DNA from: Bacillota bacterium
Lineage (GTDB): Bacteria; Bacillota; Clostridia; Lachnospirales; Lachnospiraceae
Assembly (NCBI GenBank): GCA_023409535.1
Contig: JAEYGZ010000019.1
Location: forward strand, 1-64,000
Length of the DNA stretch: 64,000 nucleotides
Direction of reading: 5' to 3'
The translations under genes and the position numbers were made by a program. How positions within the stretch are numbered: the first letter of the stretch is position 1; each line of letters begins with the position of its first letter. Shown piece by piece: positions 34,478-43,676 of this stretch. The notes beneath the pieces were generated by a model. It saw only the letters and a program-made list of their open reading frames with translations. It ran no database searches and was not told the DNA's origin.

Positions 34478-35236
34478 ATGAATTTCAATCATCTGGATTA
34501 TGCTGTTCAAATAGAGGATCTAACCGTTGCCTACGACGCGAAACCTGTACTATGGGATATCGACTTAACGATCCCCCAGGGGAAATTGATGGCCATTGTA
34601 GGTCCAAACGGAGCCGGAAAAACCACCTTGCTAAAGGCCATGCTTGGGCTTTTGATTCCGGTTTCAGGAACGGTGCGGTTTTTTCAGGAAACAGAAAATA
34701 ATCTTCATAAATTAAAGAATAAGGTGGCTTATGTTCCCCAGAGCGGCAGCGTGGACTGGGATTTTCCGGCGACTGTGCTGGATATTGTACTGATGGGCTG
34801 CTATGGCAGGCTGGGTTATATAAAACGCCCCGGAAAAAAGGATAAGGATGCTGCGGTACAATGCTTAAGGAAGGTTGGCATGGAGGAGTATGCCTCCCGT
34901 CAAATCAGCCAGTTGTCCGGCGGCCAGCAGCAAAGAGTTTTTTTGGCCAGAGCCTTAATGCAGACTGCTGATATATACTTTATGGATGAACCCTTTAAGG
35001 GAGTCGATGTCCAGACGGAAAAGGCTATTATCGTATTGCTGAAGGAACTGAAGGAAGCCGGTAAAACTCTGGTGGTTGTTCATCATGATCTGCAGACCGT
35101 ACCGGAATATTTTGACTGGGTCACCCTGATTAATATTAAAATAATTGCCAGCGGACCGGTAGAAGAAGTATTCCATGAACAAAATCTGAAGAAGGCTTAC
35201 CACAGCTCCGGCAATTTATTAAAAAGTACGGTATAG
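34478..35236 (+). CDS. metal ABC transporter ATP-binding protein (TroB/MntB type)
   Basis: A 252-residue ATPase: Walker A GPNGAGKTT, signature LSGGQQQRVFLARAL, Walker B DIYFMDEPF, followed by the switch histidine in VVVHHDLQTV. AAAGGAGG precedes the ATG. It powers uptake through the next two permeases. Confidence 0.93.
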   Translation: MNFNHLDYAVQIEDLTVAYDAKPVLWDIDLTIPQGKLMAIVGPNGAGKTTLLKAMLGLLIPVSGTVRFFQETENNLHKLKNKVAYVPQSGSVDWDFPATVLDIVLMGCYGRLGYIKRPGKKDKDAAVQCLRKVGMEEYASRQISQLSGGQQQRVFLARALMQTADIYFMDEPFKGVDVQTEKAIIVLLKELKEAGKTLVVVHHDLQTVPEYFDWVTLINIKIIASGPVEEVFHEQNLKKAYHSSGNLLKSTV

Positions 35237-35249
35237 GGAGGTGTTATCA

Positions 35250-36173
35250 ATGGAAAATATTATTTATCTTCTTACAGACTATACCTTTCAAACAGTAGCT
35301 CTAGGTTCCGCTATCCTGGGATTAATCAGCGGGGTTTTAGGAAGCTTTGCGGTACTTCGGAAGCAAAGCTTATTGGGTGACGGCGTATCCCACGCAGCAT
35401 TGCCCGGAGTTGTTATGGCTTTTGTGATAACCGGTTCCAAGAATACGGAAGTGCTTCTGCTGGGTGCGCTGATTTCCGGACTGATGGCTACTTTATTCAT
35501 CATCAATATCGTAAAACATACGCGAATTAAATTTGACAGCGCCCTTGCCCTTGTTATGTCGGTATTTTTCGGATTAGGCCTGGTACTCCTGACTTATGTC
35601 CAGAAGATACCCAACTCCAATCAGGCCGGATTAAAACGCTTTATCTTTGGTCAGGCGTCTACCCTATTGCAAAGAGACGTCTATTTTATGATAATCTGCG
35701 GTGTTATACTGCTTACCCTGATCCTTTTATTCTGGAAAGAATTCAAGCTGTATATTTTTGATTCGGAATACGCCAAAAGCCTTGGTTTTCCCGCGTATAA
35801 ACTAAATCTGCTGCTCTCCTTTATGATTGTTATGGCAATTATTATAGGTCTGCAAACCGTAGGTGTTATTCTCATGAGTGCCATGTTAATTGCACCGGCC
35901 GTTGCAGCTAGGCAATGGACGAATAAGCTATGGATTATGGTTGTGCTCTCCGCCCTTTTCGGTGCAGTATCCGGCATTTTCGGCACTATGGCAAGCTCCC
36001 TTACGGCTAAACTTCCTACCGGTCCCGCAATCGTAGTTATCATCAGCTGTATCGTAATATTCAGTGTACTTTTTGCACCCGGAAGAGGGATTGTTCAAAA
36101 AATGATCCACAGAAATAATTTGAAACAGCTCTTAAGAAGCGAAGGAGGTGACCGTAATGTCCCCACAATTTGA
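35250..36173 (+). CDS. metal ABC transporter permease (TroC type)
   Basis: A 307-residue ABC-3 family permease with about eight membrane segments. Characteristic parts are LGSFAVLRKQSLLGDGVSHA near residue 35 and LLIAPAVAARQW-like sequence (MLIAPAVAARQ) in the second half. The start is ATG 35250 after GGGAGGTG; a GTG at 35241 overlaps that site. The 3' end overlaps the next permease gene by 17 bases. Confidence 0.92.
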   Translation: MENIIYLLTDYTFQTVALGSAILGLISGVLGSFAVLRKQSLLGDGVSHAALPGVVMAFVITGSKNTEVLLLGALISGLMATLFIINIVKHTRIKFDSALALVMSVFFGLGLVLLTYVQKIPNSNQAGLKRFIFGQASTLLQRDVYFMIICGVILLTLILLFWKEFKLYIFDSEYAKSLGFPAYKLNLLLSFMIVMAIIIGLQTVGVILMSAMLIAPAVAARQWTNKLWIMVVLSALFGAVSGIFGTMASSLTAKLPTGPAIVVIISCIVIFSVLFAPGRGIVQKMIHRNNLKQLLRSEGGDRNVPTI

Positions 36174-37275
36174 AATTCAGTTAATCGCAGTAATTGTTGC
36201 CGTAGCCTGCTCTCTTCCGGGAGTATTCCTGGTCCTGAGGAAAATGTCTATGATGTCGGACTCTATTACCCACACCATACTTCTGGGAATTGTCCTGGGC
36301 TTCTTCCTGACCCATGATTTGTCCTCCCCTTTTCTGATTGCAGGAGCAGCCCTAATCGGTCTTGCAACCGTATGGCTTACGGAAATTCTAAACCGTACAA
36401 AGCTGCTTTCAGAGGATGCCTCCATTGGTATCGTATTCCCCTTGCTATTTTCCATCGCCATCATTCTGATTACAAAATATGCCGGTTCCGTACATCTTGA
36501 TACCGATTCCGTTCTCCTGGGGGAACTGGCCTTCGCACCGTTTAACCGTATGGTGGTATTTGGTTATGATATCGGTGCGAAGGCAATCTACAGTGCTATG
36601 GCCCTTTTCGTGGTAAATCTTGCGTTTATTATCACATTTTTTAAAGAATTAAAAGTAGTAACCTTTGATCCGGTGTTATCCGCTGTTCTCGGCTTCACCC
36701 CTGCACTGATCCACTATGGCCTGATGGCGCTTGTATCATTGACAACGGTGGGGGCTTTTGAAGCGGTCGGTTCCGTATTGGTAGTCGCCTTTATGATCGG
36801 CCCTCCCACTACTGCTTATTTGTTAACGGATAATTTAAAACGTATGCTTTTCCTTAGTGCACTGATCGGAGCCGTAAATGGTATTTCAGGTTTTTACCTG
36901 GCCGTACTATTTGATGTGTCAATCGCAGGCAGCATGGCAGTTATGACAGGCCTTATTTTCTTAATCGTATTCGTGACGGCTCCTAATAGAGGACTGGTAA
37001 GCTCCTTAAGAAGGCGCAGCAGGCAGAAACTGGAGTTCAGCAAAAAAACTCTTTTGTTTCATTTATGTAATCACGAAGGCAGTGAAAATGAAGTCCAGGA
37101 GGCCGGTATCCACACATTGGGTATTCATTTTCATTGGGATACGGCTTTCACAGATAAAATAGTCAGGCATTTATTAAAAGAAGAATATATTATGATTGAT
37201 AATGATGTCATCAAATTGACAGAACAAGGTCGCTTCATAAGTAACGCCGAATATGATGCATTATTTTCAGATTAG
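36157..37275 (+). CDS. metal ABC transporter permease with C-terminal winged-helix-like tail (TroD type)
   Basis: A 372-residue ABC-3 permease: residues about 1-285 are the membrane part (VFLVLRKMSMMSDSITHTIL, VAFMIGPPTTAYLLTD). The last roughly 85 residues are soluble and resemble a DtxR-like winged helix (SKKTLLFHLCNHEG ... VRHLLKEEYIMIDNDVIKLT). Permeases without this tail are about 280 residues. The tail could sense cytoplasmic metal or steady the protein; related long TroD proteins are known in other bacteria. AGGAGG lies before ATG 36157. Confidence 0.88.
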   Translation: MSPQFEIQLIAVIVAVACSLPGVFLVLRKMSMMSDSITHTILLGIVLGFFLTHDLSSPFLIAGAALIGLATVWLTEILNRTKLLSEDASIGIVFPLLFSIAIILITKYAGSVHLDTDSVLLGELAFAPFNRMVVFGYDIGAKAIYSAMALFVVNLAFIITFFKELKVVTFDPVLSAVLGFTPALIHYGLMALVSLTTVGAFEAVGSVLVVAFMIGPPTTAYLLTDNLKRMLFLSALIGAVNGISGFYLAVLFDVSIAGSMAVMTGLIFLIVFVTAPNRGLVSSLRRRSRQKLEFSKKTLLFHLCNHEGSENEVQEAGIHTLGIHFHWDTAFTDKIVRHLLKEEYIMIDNDVIKLTEQGRFISNAEYDALFSD

Positions 37276-37299
37276 ACCGTTCTGACTAATCCAATTGGA

Positions 37300-37344
37300 A
37301 ACAACCCCTTGGTCTGCCCATGCCGGGCGGATCAAGGGATTGTT
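37300..37344. terminator. hairpin between convergent tro and mntR-like genes
   Basis: A long stem from AACAA (37300) to TTGTT (37344) with CCCTTG..GCCC facing GGGC..CAAGGG. It lies between two convergent stops. T runs are weak on both strands, but the position suggests a bidirectional terminator. Confidence 0.65.
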
Positions 37345-37359
37345 ACAAAATAAATTTGC

Positions 37360-37830
37360 TTAGGAATTATGCTTATATTCTTCAAATTGCTTCCTAATTT
37401 CATCATTCTCTAAAAAGAAATCTCTGAATATGCGTATATCTTTTAATAAATCCGGGGTGACAACATGTTCAATTAATTCGGTATGCTGCAATAGATCATC
37501 ATCACACCCTAAAATCTTTAAAAAATCCTCTAATAATCTGTGCCGATCCAGGAGGTATTTCCCAATTTCCATTCCATCGTCATTCAGTGTTATAATTCCA
37601 TATTTTTTAAACCTTAACAACTCCAATGCGCTGAGTTTCTGCACCATTTTAGAAGCAGACGGAGCCCTGACATTTAATAATTCCGCCAATCTGCCAATTC
37701 TGATATAACCTTCCTCCATACTGTTTCTATAAATCATCTCAAGATAATCTTCCATGGCAGAAGTCAGTTGATGTTTGTTCTGTTCCAGAAGCTGATATCC
37801 GCGAACCGTATGAAATTCTTTATTCATCAT
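37360..37830 (-). CDS. second DtxR/MntR-type repressor
   Basis: A 156-residue two-domain DtxR-family regulator without the C-terminal SH3 domain, as in MntR. The winged helix is at about 20-85 (LTSAMEDYLEMIYRNS, LLNVRAPSASKMVQKLS), then a dimerisation/metal domain (GKYLLDRHRLLEDFLK, HTELIEHVVTPDLL). It is divergent from feoA and shares a dyad-containing intergenic region with it, so it may be the ferrous-iron or manganese regulator of feoAB. Two adjacent ATG codons are possible starts. Confidence 0.88.
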   Translation of the reverse strand: MMNKEFHTVRGYQLLEQNKHQLTSAMEDYLEMIYRNSMEEGYIRIGRLAELLNVRAPSASKMVQKLSALELLRFKKYGIITLNDDGMEIGKYLLDRHRLLEDFLKILGCDDDLLQHTELIEHVVTPDLLKDIRIFRDFFLENDEIRKQFEEYKHNS

Positions 37831-37901
37831 ATCATCACAGCCTTAAATATATTTCTTTAATTTATTTATATGCGTAACACTTTGATATATTTTACATATG
37901 T

Positions 37902-37938
37902 TAAGTTAGTGCAGGTTAAAAATTTTGCACTACACTTA
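37902..37938. promoter_or_regulatory. dyad between the mntR-like gene and feoA
   Basis: TAGTGCA (37907-37913) faces TGCACTA (37926-37932) across 12 AT-rich bases; with one bulge the match extends outward to TAAGT / CACTTA. The left half (TTAAGTTAG) also resembles a DtxR half site. It probably controls feoAB, its divergent regulator, or both. Confidence 0.5.
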
Positions 37939-37982
37939 CTTATGGTATCGAACTATAACTAACTATTCAGGAGGCTGTTCAC

Positions 37983-38222
37983 ATGAATGATACATTAATT
38001 CCGCTTAGCTCCTTACCGCTCGGAAAAAAAGCCAGGGTTATGGCCCTTACTTCCAGTGGAACCAGTCGAAGGAGAATGCTTGATCTCGGCTTAATATCGG
38101 ATACGGAAGTTGAGGCATTACAGAAAAGTCCCTCAGGAGATCCGGTCGCATACCAGATCAGAGGTGCAGTTATTGCATTGCGTACGGAGGAAGCATCAAA
38201 AATATTGGTGGAAGCCCTTTAA
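37983..38222 (+). CDS. feoA: ferrous iron transport protein A
   Basis: A 79-residue cytoplasmic SH3-like protein that partners FeoB. Segments IPLSSLPLGKKARVMALTSS, RRMLDLGLISDTEVEALQKS and PVAYQIRGAVIALRTEEASK are typical. AGGAGG lies before the ATG. It is separated from feoB by 118 bases with a strong hairpin. Confidence 0.92.
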   Translation: MNDTLIPLSSLPLGKKARVMALTSSGTSRRRMLDLGLISDTEVEALQKSPSGDPVAYQIRGAVIALRTEEASKILVEAL

Positions 38223-38234
38223 CAACCGAATATT

Positions 38235-38267
38235 TATCCATGGGCAGGTGATAACCGCCCATGGATA
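38235..38267 (+). promoter_or_regulatory. hairpin between feoA and feoB
   Basis: An 11-bp perfect stem (TATCCATGGGC facing GCCCATGGATA) in the feoA-feoB gap, with no T run. It may set the relative amounts of FeoA and FeoB by RNA processing or partial termination. Confidence 0.6.
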
Positions 38268-38340
38268 CATTATTACCTTACAGATTGTTCATTCATTGCA
38301 CATTGAAAAGATCAATAATAATAAGGGAGGTGTCTTGAAC

Positions 38341-40491
38341 ATGGGTCTGACAAACCAATCCACAGGAATAGGAGCATTGGAAAGCGAACTCAAACTGGAG
38401 CATACCGACATGGATGAAAAAGTAATCGCACTTGGAGGTAATCCCAACGTAGGAAAAAGCACCGTATTTAACAGCTTGACAGGCCTTAATCAACATACCG
38501 GCAACTGGCCCGGTAAAACCGTTACAAATGCTCAGGGAAAATATAAACATAAGGATACGGATTTTATATTGGTTGATATTCCGGGTACCTACTCTCTGAT
38601 GGCAAATTCAGAGGAAGAAGAAATTGCACGCGACTTTATCTGTTTTGGAAATCCTGATGCAACGGTGATTGTTACCGACGCCACCTGTCTGGAAAGAAAT
38701 CTGAACCTGGTTCTGCAAACCCTTGAAATTACATCGAAAGCAGTTGTCTGTGTCAATCTGCTTGACGAAGCGGAAAGAAAGAAAATCCATATTGACCTGA
38801 AGAAACTGTCTGATCAGCTTGGTGTTCCCGTTATCGGTACCAGTGCCAGAAGTGGTAAAGGACTGGATACTTTAATGGAGGCTGTCAATGATGTTACACA
38901 TGAAACCGTCATAAATATACCGATAAAGATTACATACGAGGCTCCGATCGAAGAGGCAATCAAGCTTATGGAGTCTCCCTTAAGTGAGCTGCTGAAAGAT
39001 AATCTAAGCAGCCGGTGGGTTGCCATAAAGCTTCTGGACGGAGACGAAGCTTTATTAAAATCATTAAAAAAACATCTTGCATATGACCTGCTGTCTATCG
39101 ATGCTATTTCCGGGAAACTGGAGGAGGCAAAAGATAAACTGCGTGAGGCAGAAATCAACCAGGATCTGTTCCGTGATAAAATCGTATCCCAAATTGTAAA
39201 AACCGGCGAAAAAATAGGCAGCGAGGCCGTAACTTATCACAATAAGGAATATAATCAAACAGATCGCAGGATAGACCGAATCCTGACTTCCAGAATTTTT
39301 GGAATTCCTATTATGATAGGGCTTCTGGGTGTTATCTTCTGGCTTACAATAACTGGAGCAAATTATCCCTCCAGTAAGATCGCTGATTTTCTGTTCTGGG
39401 TAGAGGACCGGCTGACCGGCTTTTGTGCATGGGCAGGAGCTCCTGCATGGATACACGGGGTATTTGTTCTGGGTATCTATCGAACGTTGGCATGGGTTAT
39501 CTCCGTCATGCTTCCACCGATGGCGATATTCTTTCCCCTTTTCACTCTTCTGGAGGACCTGGGTTACCTGCCAAGAGTCGCCTTTAATCTGGATAAGTTT
39601 TTTAAGAAGGCTTGTGCTCACGGAAAACAGGCACTGACCATGTGTATGGGATTTGGCTGTAATGCGGCAGGGATCATCGGATGCAGAATTATAGATTCAC
39701 CAAGAGAAAGGCTGATCGCAATGATTACAAATAACTTTGTTCCATGCAACGGCCGCTTTCCTACTCTGATCGCAATTATTACCATGTTTTTTGCAGGTAT
39801 GATTAACGGTCCCCAGCAATCTGTTCTATCCACACTCATTCTGACAGGAGTAATTGTATTAGGGGTTGTAATGACCCTGTTCCTATCTAAATTACTTTCA
39901 AAAACGATATTAAAAGGACTGCCTTCCTCCTTTACCCTGGAGCTCCCCCCGTATCGCAAGCCGCAAATAGGAAGGGTAATTGTAAGATCAATTTTTGACA
40001 GAACATTATTTGTGCTTGCCCGTGCAGTTCTTGTGGCCGCACCTGCCGGATTAATCATTTGGATTTTGGGGAATATCCAGATCGGCGACCTCAGCCTGTT
40101 GGCTCATTGCGCCGGTTTTCTCAATCCTTTTGCCAGATTAATCGGTTTGGACGGCTATATCCTAATGGCTTTTATCCTTGGTTTTCCTGCAAATGAGATT
40201 GTTGTGCCTATCATTATCATGAGCTATATGGCAACCGGCAGCATGCTGGAATTGGATAGCCTGGGACAATTAAAGGAATTACTTGTCTCCCATGGCTGGA
40301 CCTGGCTCACCGCAGTTTGCACCATGCTTTTTTCATTGATGCATTGGCCATGCGGAACTACCTGTTTGACCATAAGAAAAGAGTCCGGCAGCTGGAAATG
40401 GACAGCGGCTGCTTTTCTTATACCGACAATAACAGGTATTGTAATATGTTTTTTCATAGCGAATACCGTCAGGCTGCTAGGACTAGTATAA
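38341..40491 (+). CDS. feoB: ferrous iron transporter B
   Basis: A 716-residue membrane GTPase that imports Fe2+. N-terminal G domain: G1 ALGGNPNVGKSTVFN, G2 region QHTGNWPGKTV, G3 DIPGTYSL and the G4-type VNLLDEAE. A helical linker leads to the membrane core with the paired gate motifs, including LTMCMGFGCNAAGIIGCRI and NNFVPCNGRFPTL. The start at ATG 38341 follows GGGAGGTG; a longer frame from 38110 overlaps feoA out of frame and is not credible. Length and domain order are standard. Confidence 0.95.
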   Translation: MGLTNQSTGIGALESELKLEHTDMDEKVIALGGNPNVGKSTVFNSLTGLNQHTGNWPGKTVTNAQGKYKHKDTDFILVDIPGTYSLMANSEEEEIARDFICFGNPDATVIVTDATCLERNLNLVLQTLEITSKAVVCVNLLDEAERKKIHIDLKKLSDQLGVPVIGTSARSGKGLDTLMEAVNDVTHETVINIPIKITYEAPIEEAIKLMESPLSELLKDNLSSRWVAIKLLDGDEALLKSLKKHLAYDLLSIDAISGKLEEAKDKLREAEINQDLFRDKIVSQIVKTGEKIGSEAVTYHNKEYNQTDRRIDRILTSRIFGIPIMIGLLGVIFWLTITGANYPSSKIADFLFWVEDRLTGFCAWAGAPAWIHGVFVLGIYRTLAWVISVMLPPMAIFFPLFTLLEDLGYLPRVAFNLDKFFKKACAHGKQALTMCMGFGCNAAGIIGCRIIDSPRERLIAMITNNFVPCNGRFPTLIAIITMFFAGMINGPQQSVLSTLILTGVIVLGVVMTLFLSKLLSKTILKGLPSSFTLELPPYRKPQIGRVIVRSIFDRTLFVLARAVLVAAPAGLIIWILGNIQIGDLSLLAHCAGFLNPFARLIGLDGYILMAFILGFPANEIVVPIIIMSYMATGSMLELDSLGQLKELLVSHGWTWLTAVCTMLFSLMHWPCGTTCLTIRKESGSWKWTAAAFLIPTITGIVICFFIANTVRLLGLV

Positions 40492-40516
40492 TTAACTGTC
40501 AACAAGTTTTACTTAT

Positions 40517-40546
40517 TGGCGGGAGTGTTACGATCGGCACTCCCAA
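40517..40546 (+). terminator. hairpin after feoB
   Basis: GGGAGTG (40521-40527) faces CACTCCC (40538-40544), followed by AATATTTAATT. It is a weak terminator at best and may let transcription continue into the CDF gene 24 bases on. Confidence 0.55.
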
Positions 40547-40567
40547 TATTTAATTCGGGAGAGATTC

Positions 40568-41524
40568 ATGCATAATCATAAGCTTTATTCAAGTAATTCC
40601 ATTTTTACTCAAAGCTATAAAAAATTATTATATACCATAATCCTGGTATCTGTCATTTTTACCGCTAAGATAACAGGCGCCTTTATTACAAAAAGTCTTG
40701 CCTTATTCAGTGATTCATGGCACCTTGCAACTGATTTGATCTCTATCCTTATCAGCTGGTGGGGAGTCCGGATAGCAAGAAAGCATGCCTCCAGGAAATA
40801 CTCCTTCGGTTATTCCAGATTTAGTGTGCTAACCGCATTAATAAACAATATTTCACTCATTTTTATTTCCGTCTTTATATTTTATAAAGCCGTACTCAGG
40901 TACCTGTCCCCGGTTACGGTCAAGCCAGAAGGTATGGTAATCTTCTCAGTAATCGGATTAATTGTTAATCTAATGATTATTCTGATCTTAAGAAATAATT
41001 CAGGTAATGCTAATGTTAAAAGTGTATTTCTGCACTTTATGGGAGATGCTTTATCAGATGCCGGTGTATTTATAGGCGGAATTATAATATATATTACCGG
41101 CTGGTATGGCATAGATACCTTATTAAGTGCTTTTCTGGCATGTTTGATTCTGAGAAATGCATTAAAAATGGCATACGAATGTATTTGTATCCTTTTAGAA
41201 GCAGTACCAAAAGGATTATCTTTGGATAAATTAAAAAATTCAATAAAAGAAATGCATGGTATTATAGATGTAAAGGATATTCATGTATGGAGTCTTTCCA
41301 TGGAAACACTCACGATGACGGCACATATAAGTATTGAAGAAAAAAGCATGAATAGCTATGAAAGCATTTTACATGATATGCAACATATGCTAAAGGATAA
41401 ATATAATATCGAACATTCTACTTTTCAAATCGAACATTCTCCATGCAGCAGCTGCTATCATAGTAAGCCTGAACACCGCGAAAAGTGTTCCATGTGTATT
41501 GATTGTACCGGTCAAAGATTATGA
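40568..41524 (+). CDS. cation diffusion facilitator (CDF) metal exporter
   Basis: A 318-residue proton-coupled exporter of Zn2+, Fe2+ or similar. Six membrane segments; metal-site residues are visible as LFSDSWHLATD and LHFMGDALSDAGVF, the paired H/D sites of the family. The cytoplasmic domain ends in a Cys/His-rich tail (HSPCSSCYHSKP, EKCSMCIDC) that could bind metal. It follows feoB closely and so may relieve iron or zinc excess. Substrate not settled by sequence. Confidence 0.88.
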   Translation: MHNHKLYSSNSIFTQSYKKLLYTIILVSVIFTAKITGAFITKSLALFSDSWHLATDLISILISWWGVRIARKHASRKYSFGYSRFSVLTALINNISLIFISVFIFYKAVLRYLSPVTVKPEGMVIFSVIGLIVNLMIILILRNNSGNANVKSVFLHFMGDALSDAGVFIGGIIIYITGWYGIDTLLSAFLACLILRNALKMAYECICILLEAVPKGLSLDKLKNSIKEMHGIIDVKDIHVWSLSMETLTMTAHISIEEKSMNSYESILHDMQHMLKDKYNIEHSTFQIEHSPCSSCYHSKPEHREKCSMCIDCTGQRL

Positions 41525-41637
41525 AGCCTAGGGCCGCTCTGTCATTTACATCTCTTTGATAATATGGTAGGATTTGTAGTGAATTAATCTTGGATTGTTA
41601 AAAATATTTGAACTGTTGAAATGGCAAGGTACGAAAA

Positions 41638-42741
41638 ATGAAAAAGTATCTATATAAAAAGAATGTTATACTTTACTTGCTGCTCGTATTATGTTTTTTC
41701 GTTTTCCTGTTATTTATAAGGCAAAATTATCATTATTACCAGCAAACAATTGTCAAAGTGACCGCAGTACAGTTAATAGAGGAAAAAAGATCGGTTGATT
41801 ATTACGGTAATAAAGATACTATATATACACAGCTTATCACCGGGAAAATTGTAAACGGAGCCTTAAAAGGCAGGTATGTTGAGCTTGATAATCAATATTC
41901 TTATTCGGGCGCTGCAGAGAATCGATACAAAGCAGGGGATGATTTGTTCGTAACCCTGGATGATACTGCAAAAAATAAATTAACAGGAAAGATAATGGGA
42001 TTAAAGAGAGATCAATATATCGCCTCTATGGCTGTTTTATTTGCCATGTTTATTATTGTCGTCGGAAAGAAAAAAGGACTGTTTTCTTTGGTTAGCTTAA
42101 CCTTTAATATCCTGCTCTTTTCTCTTAGCATGGATTTATATTTAAAAGGAGTCAACTTACTTCTGGTCTGCAGTATTGTTGTGATTGTATTTACGGTTTT
42201 TTCTCTTTTCCTTGTGAGCGGAAACAATAAAAAGACCTATACGGCAATCCTATCGACCTTATGCGGTACTTTTATTACCCTGATCATTGCTTTTATGGTA
42301 ATCACTTTAACCAATTATCATGGAGTACGTTTTGAAGAAATGCAGTTTTTAACGCATCCTCCTCACGAAATATTCATGGCTGAAATCCTGGTAGGCTGCC
42401 TGGGCGCTGTTATGGATGTATCCATAACAATCTCTTCTGCTATTCACGAATTGTATGAAAAAGATCCGGACATCTCTCTTAAAGCCCTAACAGCTTCCGG
42501 AATGGAAATTGGGAAGGATATTATGGGTACCATGACCAATGTTTTATTTTTTGTATATATCAGCGGTACCATTCCTATGCTGCTTGTTTATCTTAAAAAT
42601 GGCTATTCTCCGGGATATACCTTCAGCGTCAATCTTTCTCTGGAACTGATTCGCGCTCTAACAGGGGGGATCGGCATCGTACTGACAATACCGGTTTCTC
42701 TGTTTGCATCTCTATTTATGCTGCATAAGCTGAGACTATAG
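41638..42741 (+). CDS. YibE/F-family membrane protein (first of pair)
   Basis: A 367-residue membrane protein. One N-terminal segment is followed by an extracytoplasmic beta-rich domain (about 35-115), then about seven further segments. The family signature GCLGAVMDVSITISSAIHEL is at about 262-281. It is followed 32 bases later by a second member without the outer domain. The pair probably makes one complex; transport of an unknown substrate is assumed for the family but unproven. Confidence 0.82.
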   Translation: MKKYLYKKNVILYLLLVLCFFVFLLFIRQNYHYYQQTIVKVTAVQLIEEKRSVDYYGNKDTIYTQLITGKIVNGALKGRYVELDNQYSYSGAAENRYKAGDDLFVTLDDTAKNKLTGKIMGLKRDQYIASMAVLFAMFIIVVGKKKGLFSLVSLTFNILLFSLSMDLYLKGVNLLLVCSIVVIVFTVFSLFLVSGNNKKTYTAILSTLCGTFITLIIAFMVITLTNYHGVRFEEMQFLTHPPHEIFMAEILVGCLGAVMDVSITISSAIHELYEKDPDISLKALTASGMEIGKDIMGTMTNVLFFVYISGTIPMLLVYLKNGYSPGYTFSVNLSLELIRALTGGIGIVLTIPVSLFASLFMLHKLRL

Positions 42742-42773
42742 CAAGAAAGGATGGCGCAACAGGAGCTGGCATT

Positions 42774-43562
42774 ATGGCCAACAGCCTGATGCAAGAATCA
42801 CCGATGAATGTCATTATTATTTTAACTGCTGTTTTATTTATTCTGATGAAATTAATCGGGAAAGAAAAGGGTGTTAAATCCTTTCTCTCTTTGATCATAA
42901 ATTTTTTCATTCTATTTGTTGCTGTTATATTAATTGCTCATAATATGAACTCTATTGTAGTTACCCTTCTGTCCAGTATTCTGATTAGTTGTATTACCCT
43001 CTTCTATATCAACGGGATAAATACCAAGACTTTAGCGGCTTTTTTATCTACACTAATCACTTTAGCAGCATTGTTTTTACTTATCTATTTTATAGGTAAT
43101 GTATCCCGGATACAAGGGTTCAGCGAGGAAGAATTTGAAGAGATAAGTATGTATTCTCTTAATATCGGTATTGATTTCACCAAAATTGTTATCAGTACGA
43201 CTATCATGAGTTTAATTGGAGCAATTATTGATACGGCAATATCCATTTCTTCCTCCATGAATGAATTATTTCTGCATAATCCATCCATTACCATGCATCA
43301 ATTATATAAATCCGGATTGAATATCTCAAGAGATATTCTTGGGACCACAACAAACACCTTATATTTTGCTTATGTAGCAGGATATATGGCTCTGATTTTA
43401 TGGATGAAAGACTTAAATTATTCCTTCGGCACCATGATAAATTCAAAAGTATTTTGCTCCGAAATAATAGCCATACTTTGCAGCGGCCTTGGAGTTACAC
43501 TGATTATACCAATTACGGCAGGGATTACTTCATACATCCTTATATCAAAGCGGACGTTGTAA
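42774..43562 (+). CDS. YibE/F-family membrane protein (second of pair)
   Basis: A 262-residue membrane protein with about seven segments and the family signature SLIGAIIDTAISISSSMNEL. It lacks the N-terminal extracytoplasmic domain of its upstream partner. CAGGAGC lies eight bases before the ATG. Function unknown; being next to feoB and CDF genes hints at, but does not show, a role in ion homeostasis. Confidence 0.8.
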   Translation: MANSLMQESPMNVIIILTAVLFILMKLIGKEKGVKSFLSLIINFFILFVAVILIAHNMNSIVVTLLSSILISCITLFYINGINTKTLAAFLSTLITLAALFLLIYFIGNVSRIQGFSEEEFEEISMYSLNIGIDFTKIVISTTIMSLIGAIIDTAISISSSMNELFLHNPSITMHQLYKSGLNISRDILGTTTNTLYFAYVAGYMALILWMKDLNYSFGTMINSKVFCSEIIAILCSGLGVTLIIPITAGITSYILISKRTL

Positions 43563-43612
43563 ATAAGCCATTGCTCCTCTCTTCAAATGTGTGATTTTGT
43601 TAATAAATATGA

Positions 43613-43641
43613 TTGACTTTTATTACGGTTAGTGATATATT
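43613..43641 (+). promoter_or_regulatory. promoter of padR
   Basis: -35 TTGACT (43613-43618), 17-bp spacer, -10 TATATT (43636-43641). One copy of the operator half site TATTACG lies inside the spacer. Confidence 0.75.
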
Positions 43642-43660
43642 TATTACGGTAAACGTAATA
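43642..43660. promoter_or_regulatory. PadR autoregulatory operator
   Basis: A perfect 7-5-7 dyad TATTACG-GTAAA-CGTAATA directly downstream of the -10 box, with an extra half site TATTACG at 43621. The placement implies that the PadR protein represses its own operon. Confidence 0.75.
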
Positions 43661-43676
43661 TACAAGGAGAGAGAAT

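Noticed and set aside
38110..38340. A longer feoB frame starting inside feoA.
   Set aside because: The extension overlaps feoA in another frame, is unlike FeoB, and a good ribosome site precedes ATG 38341.
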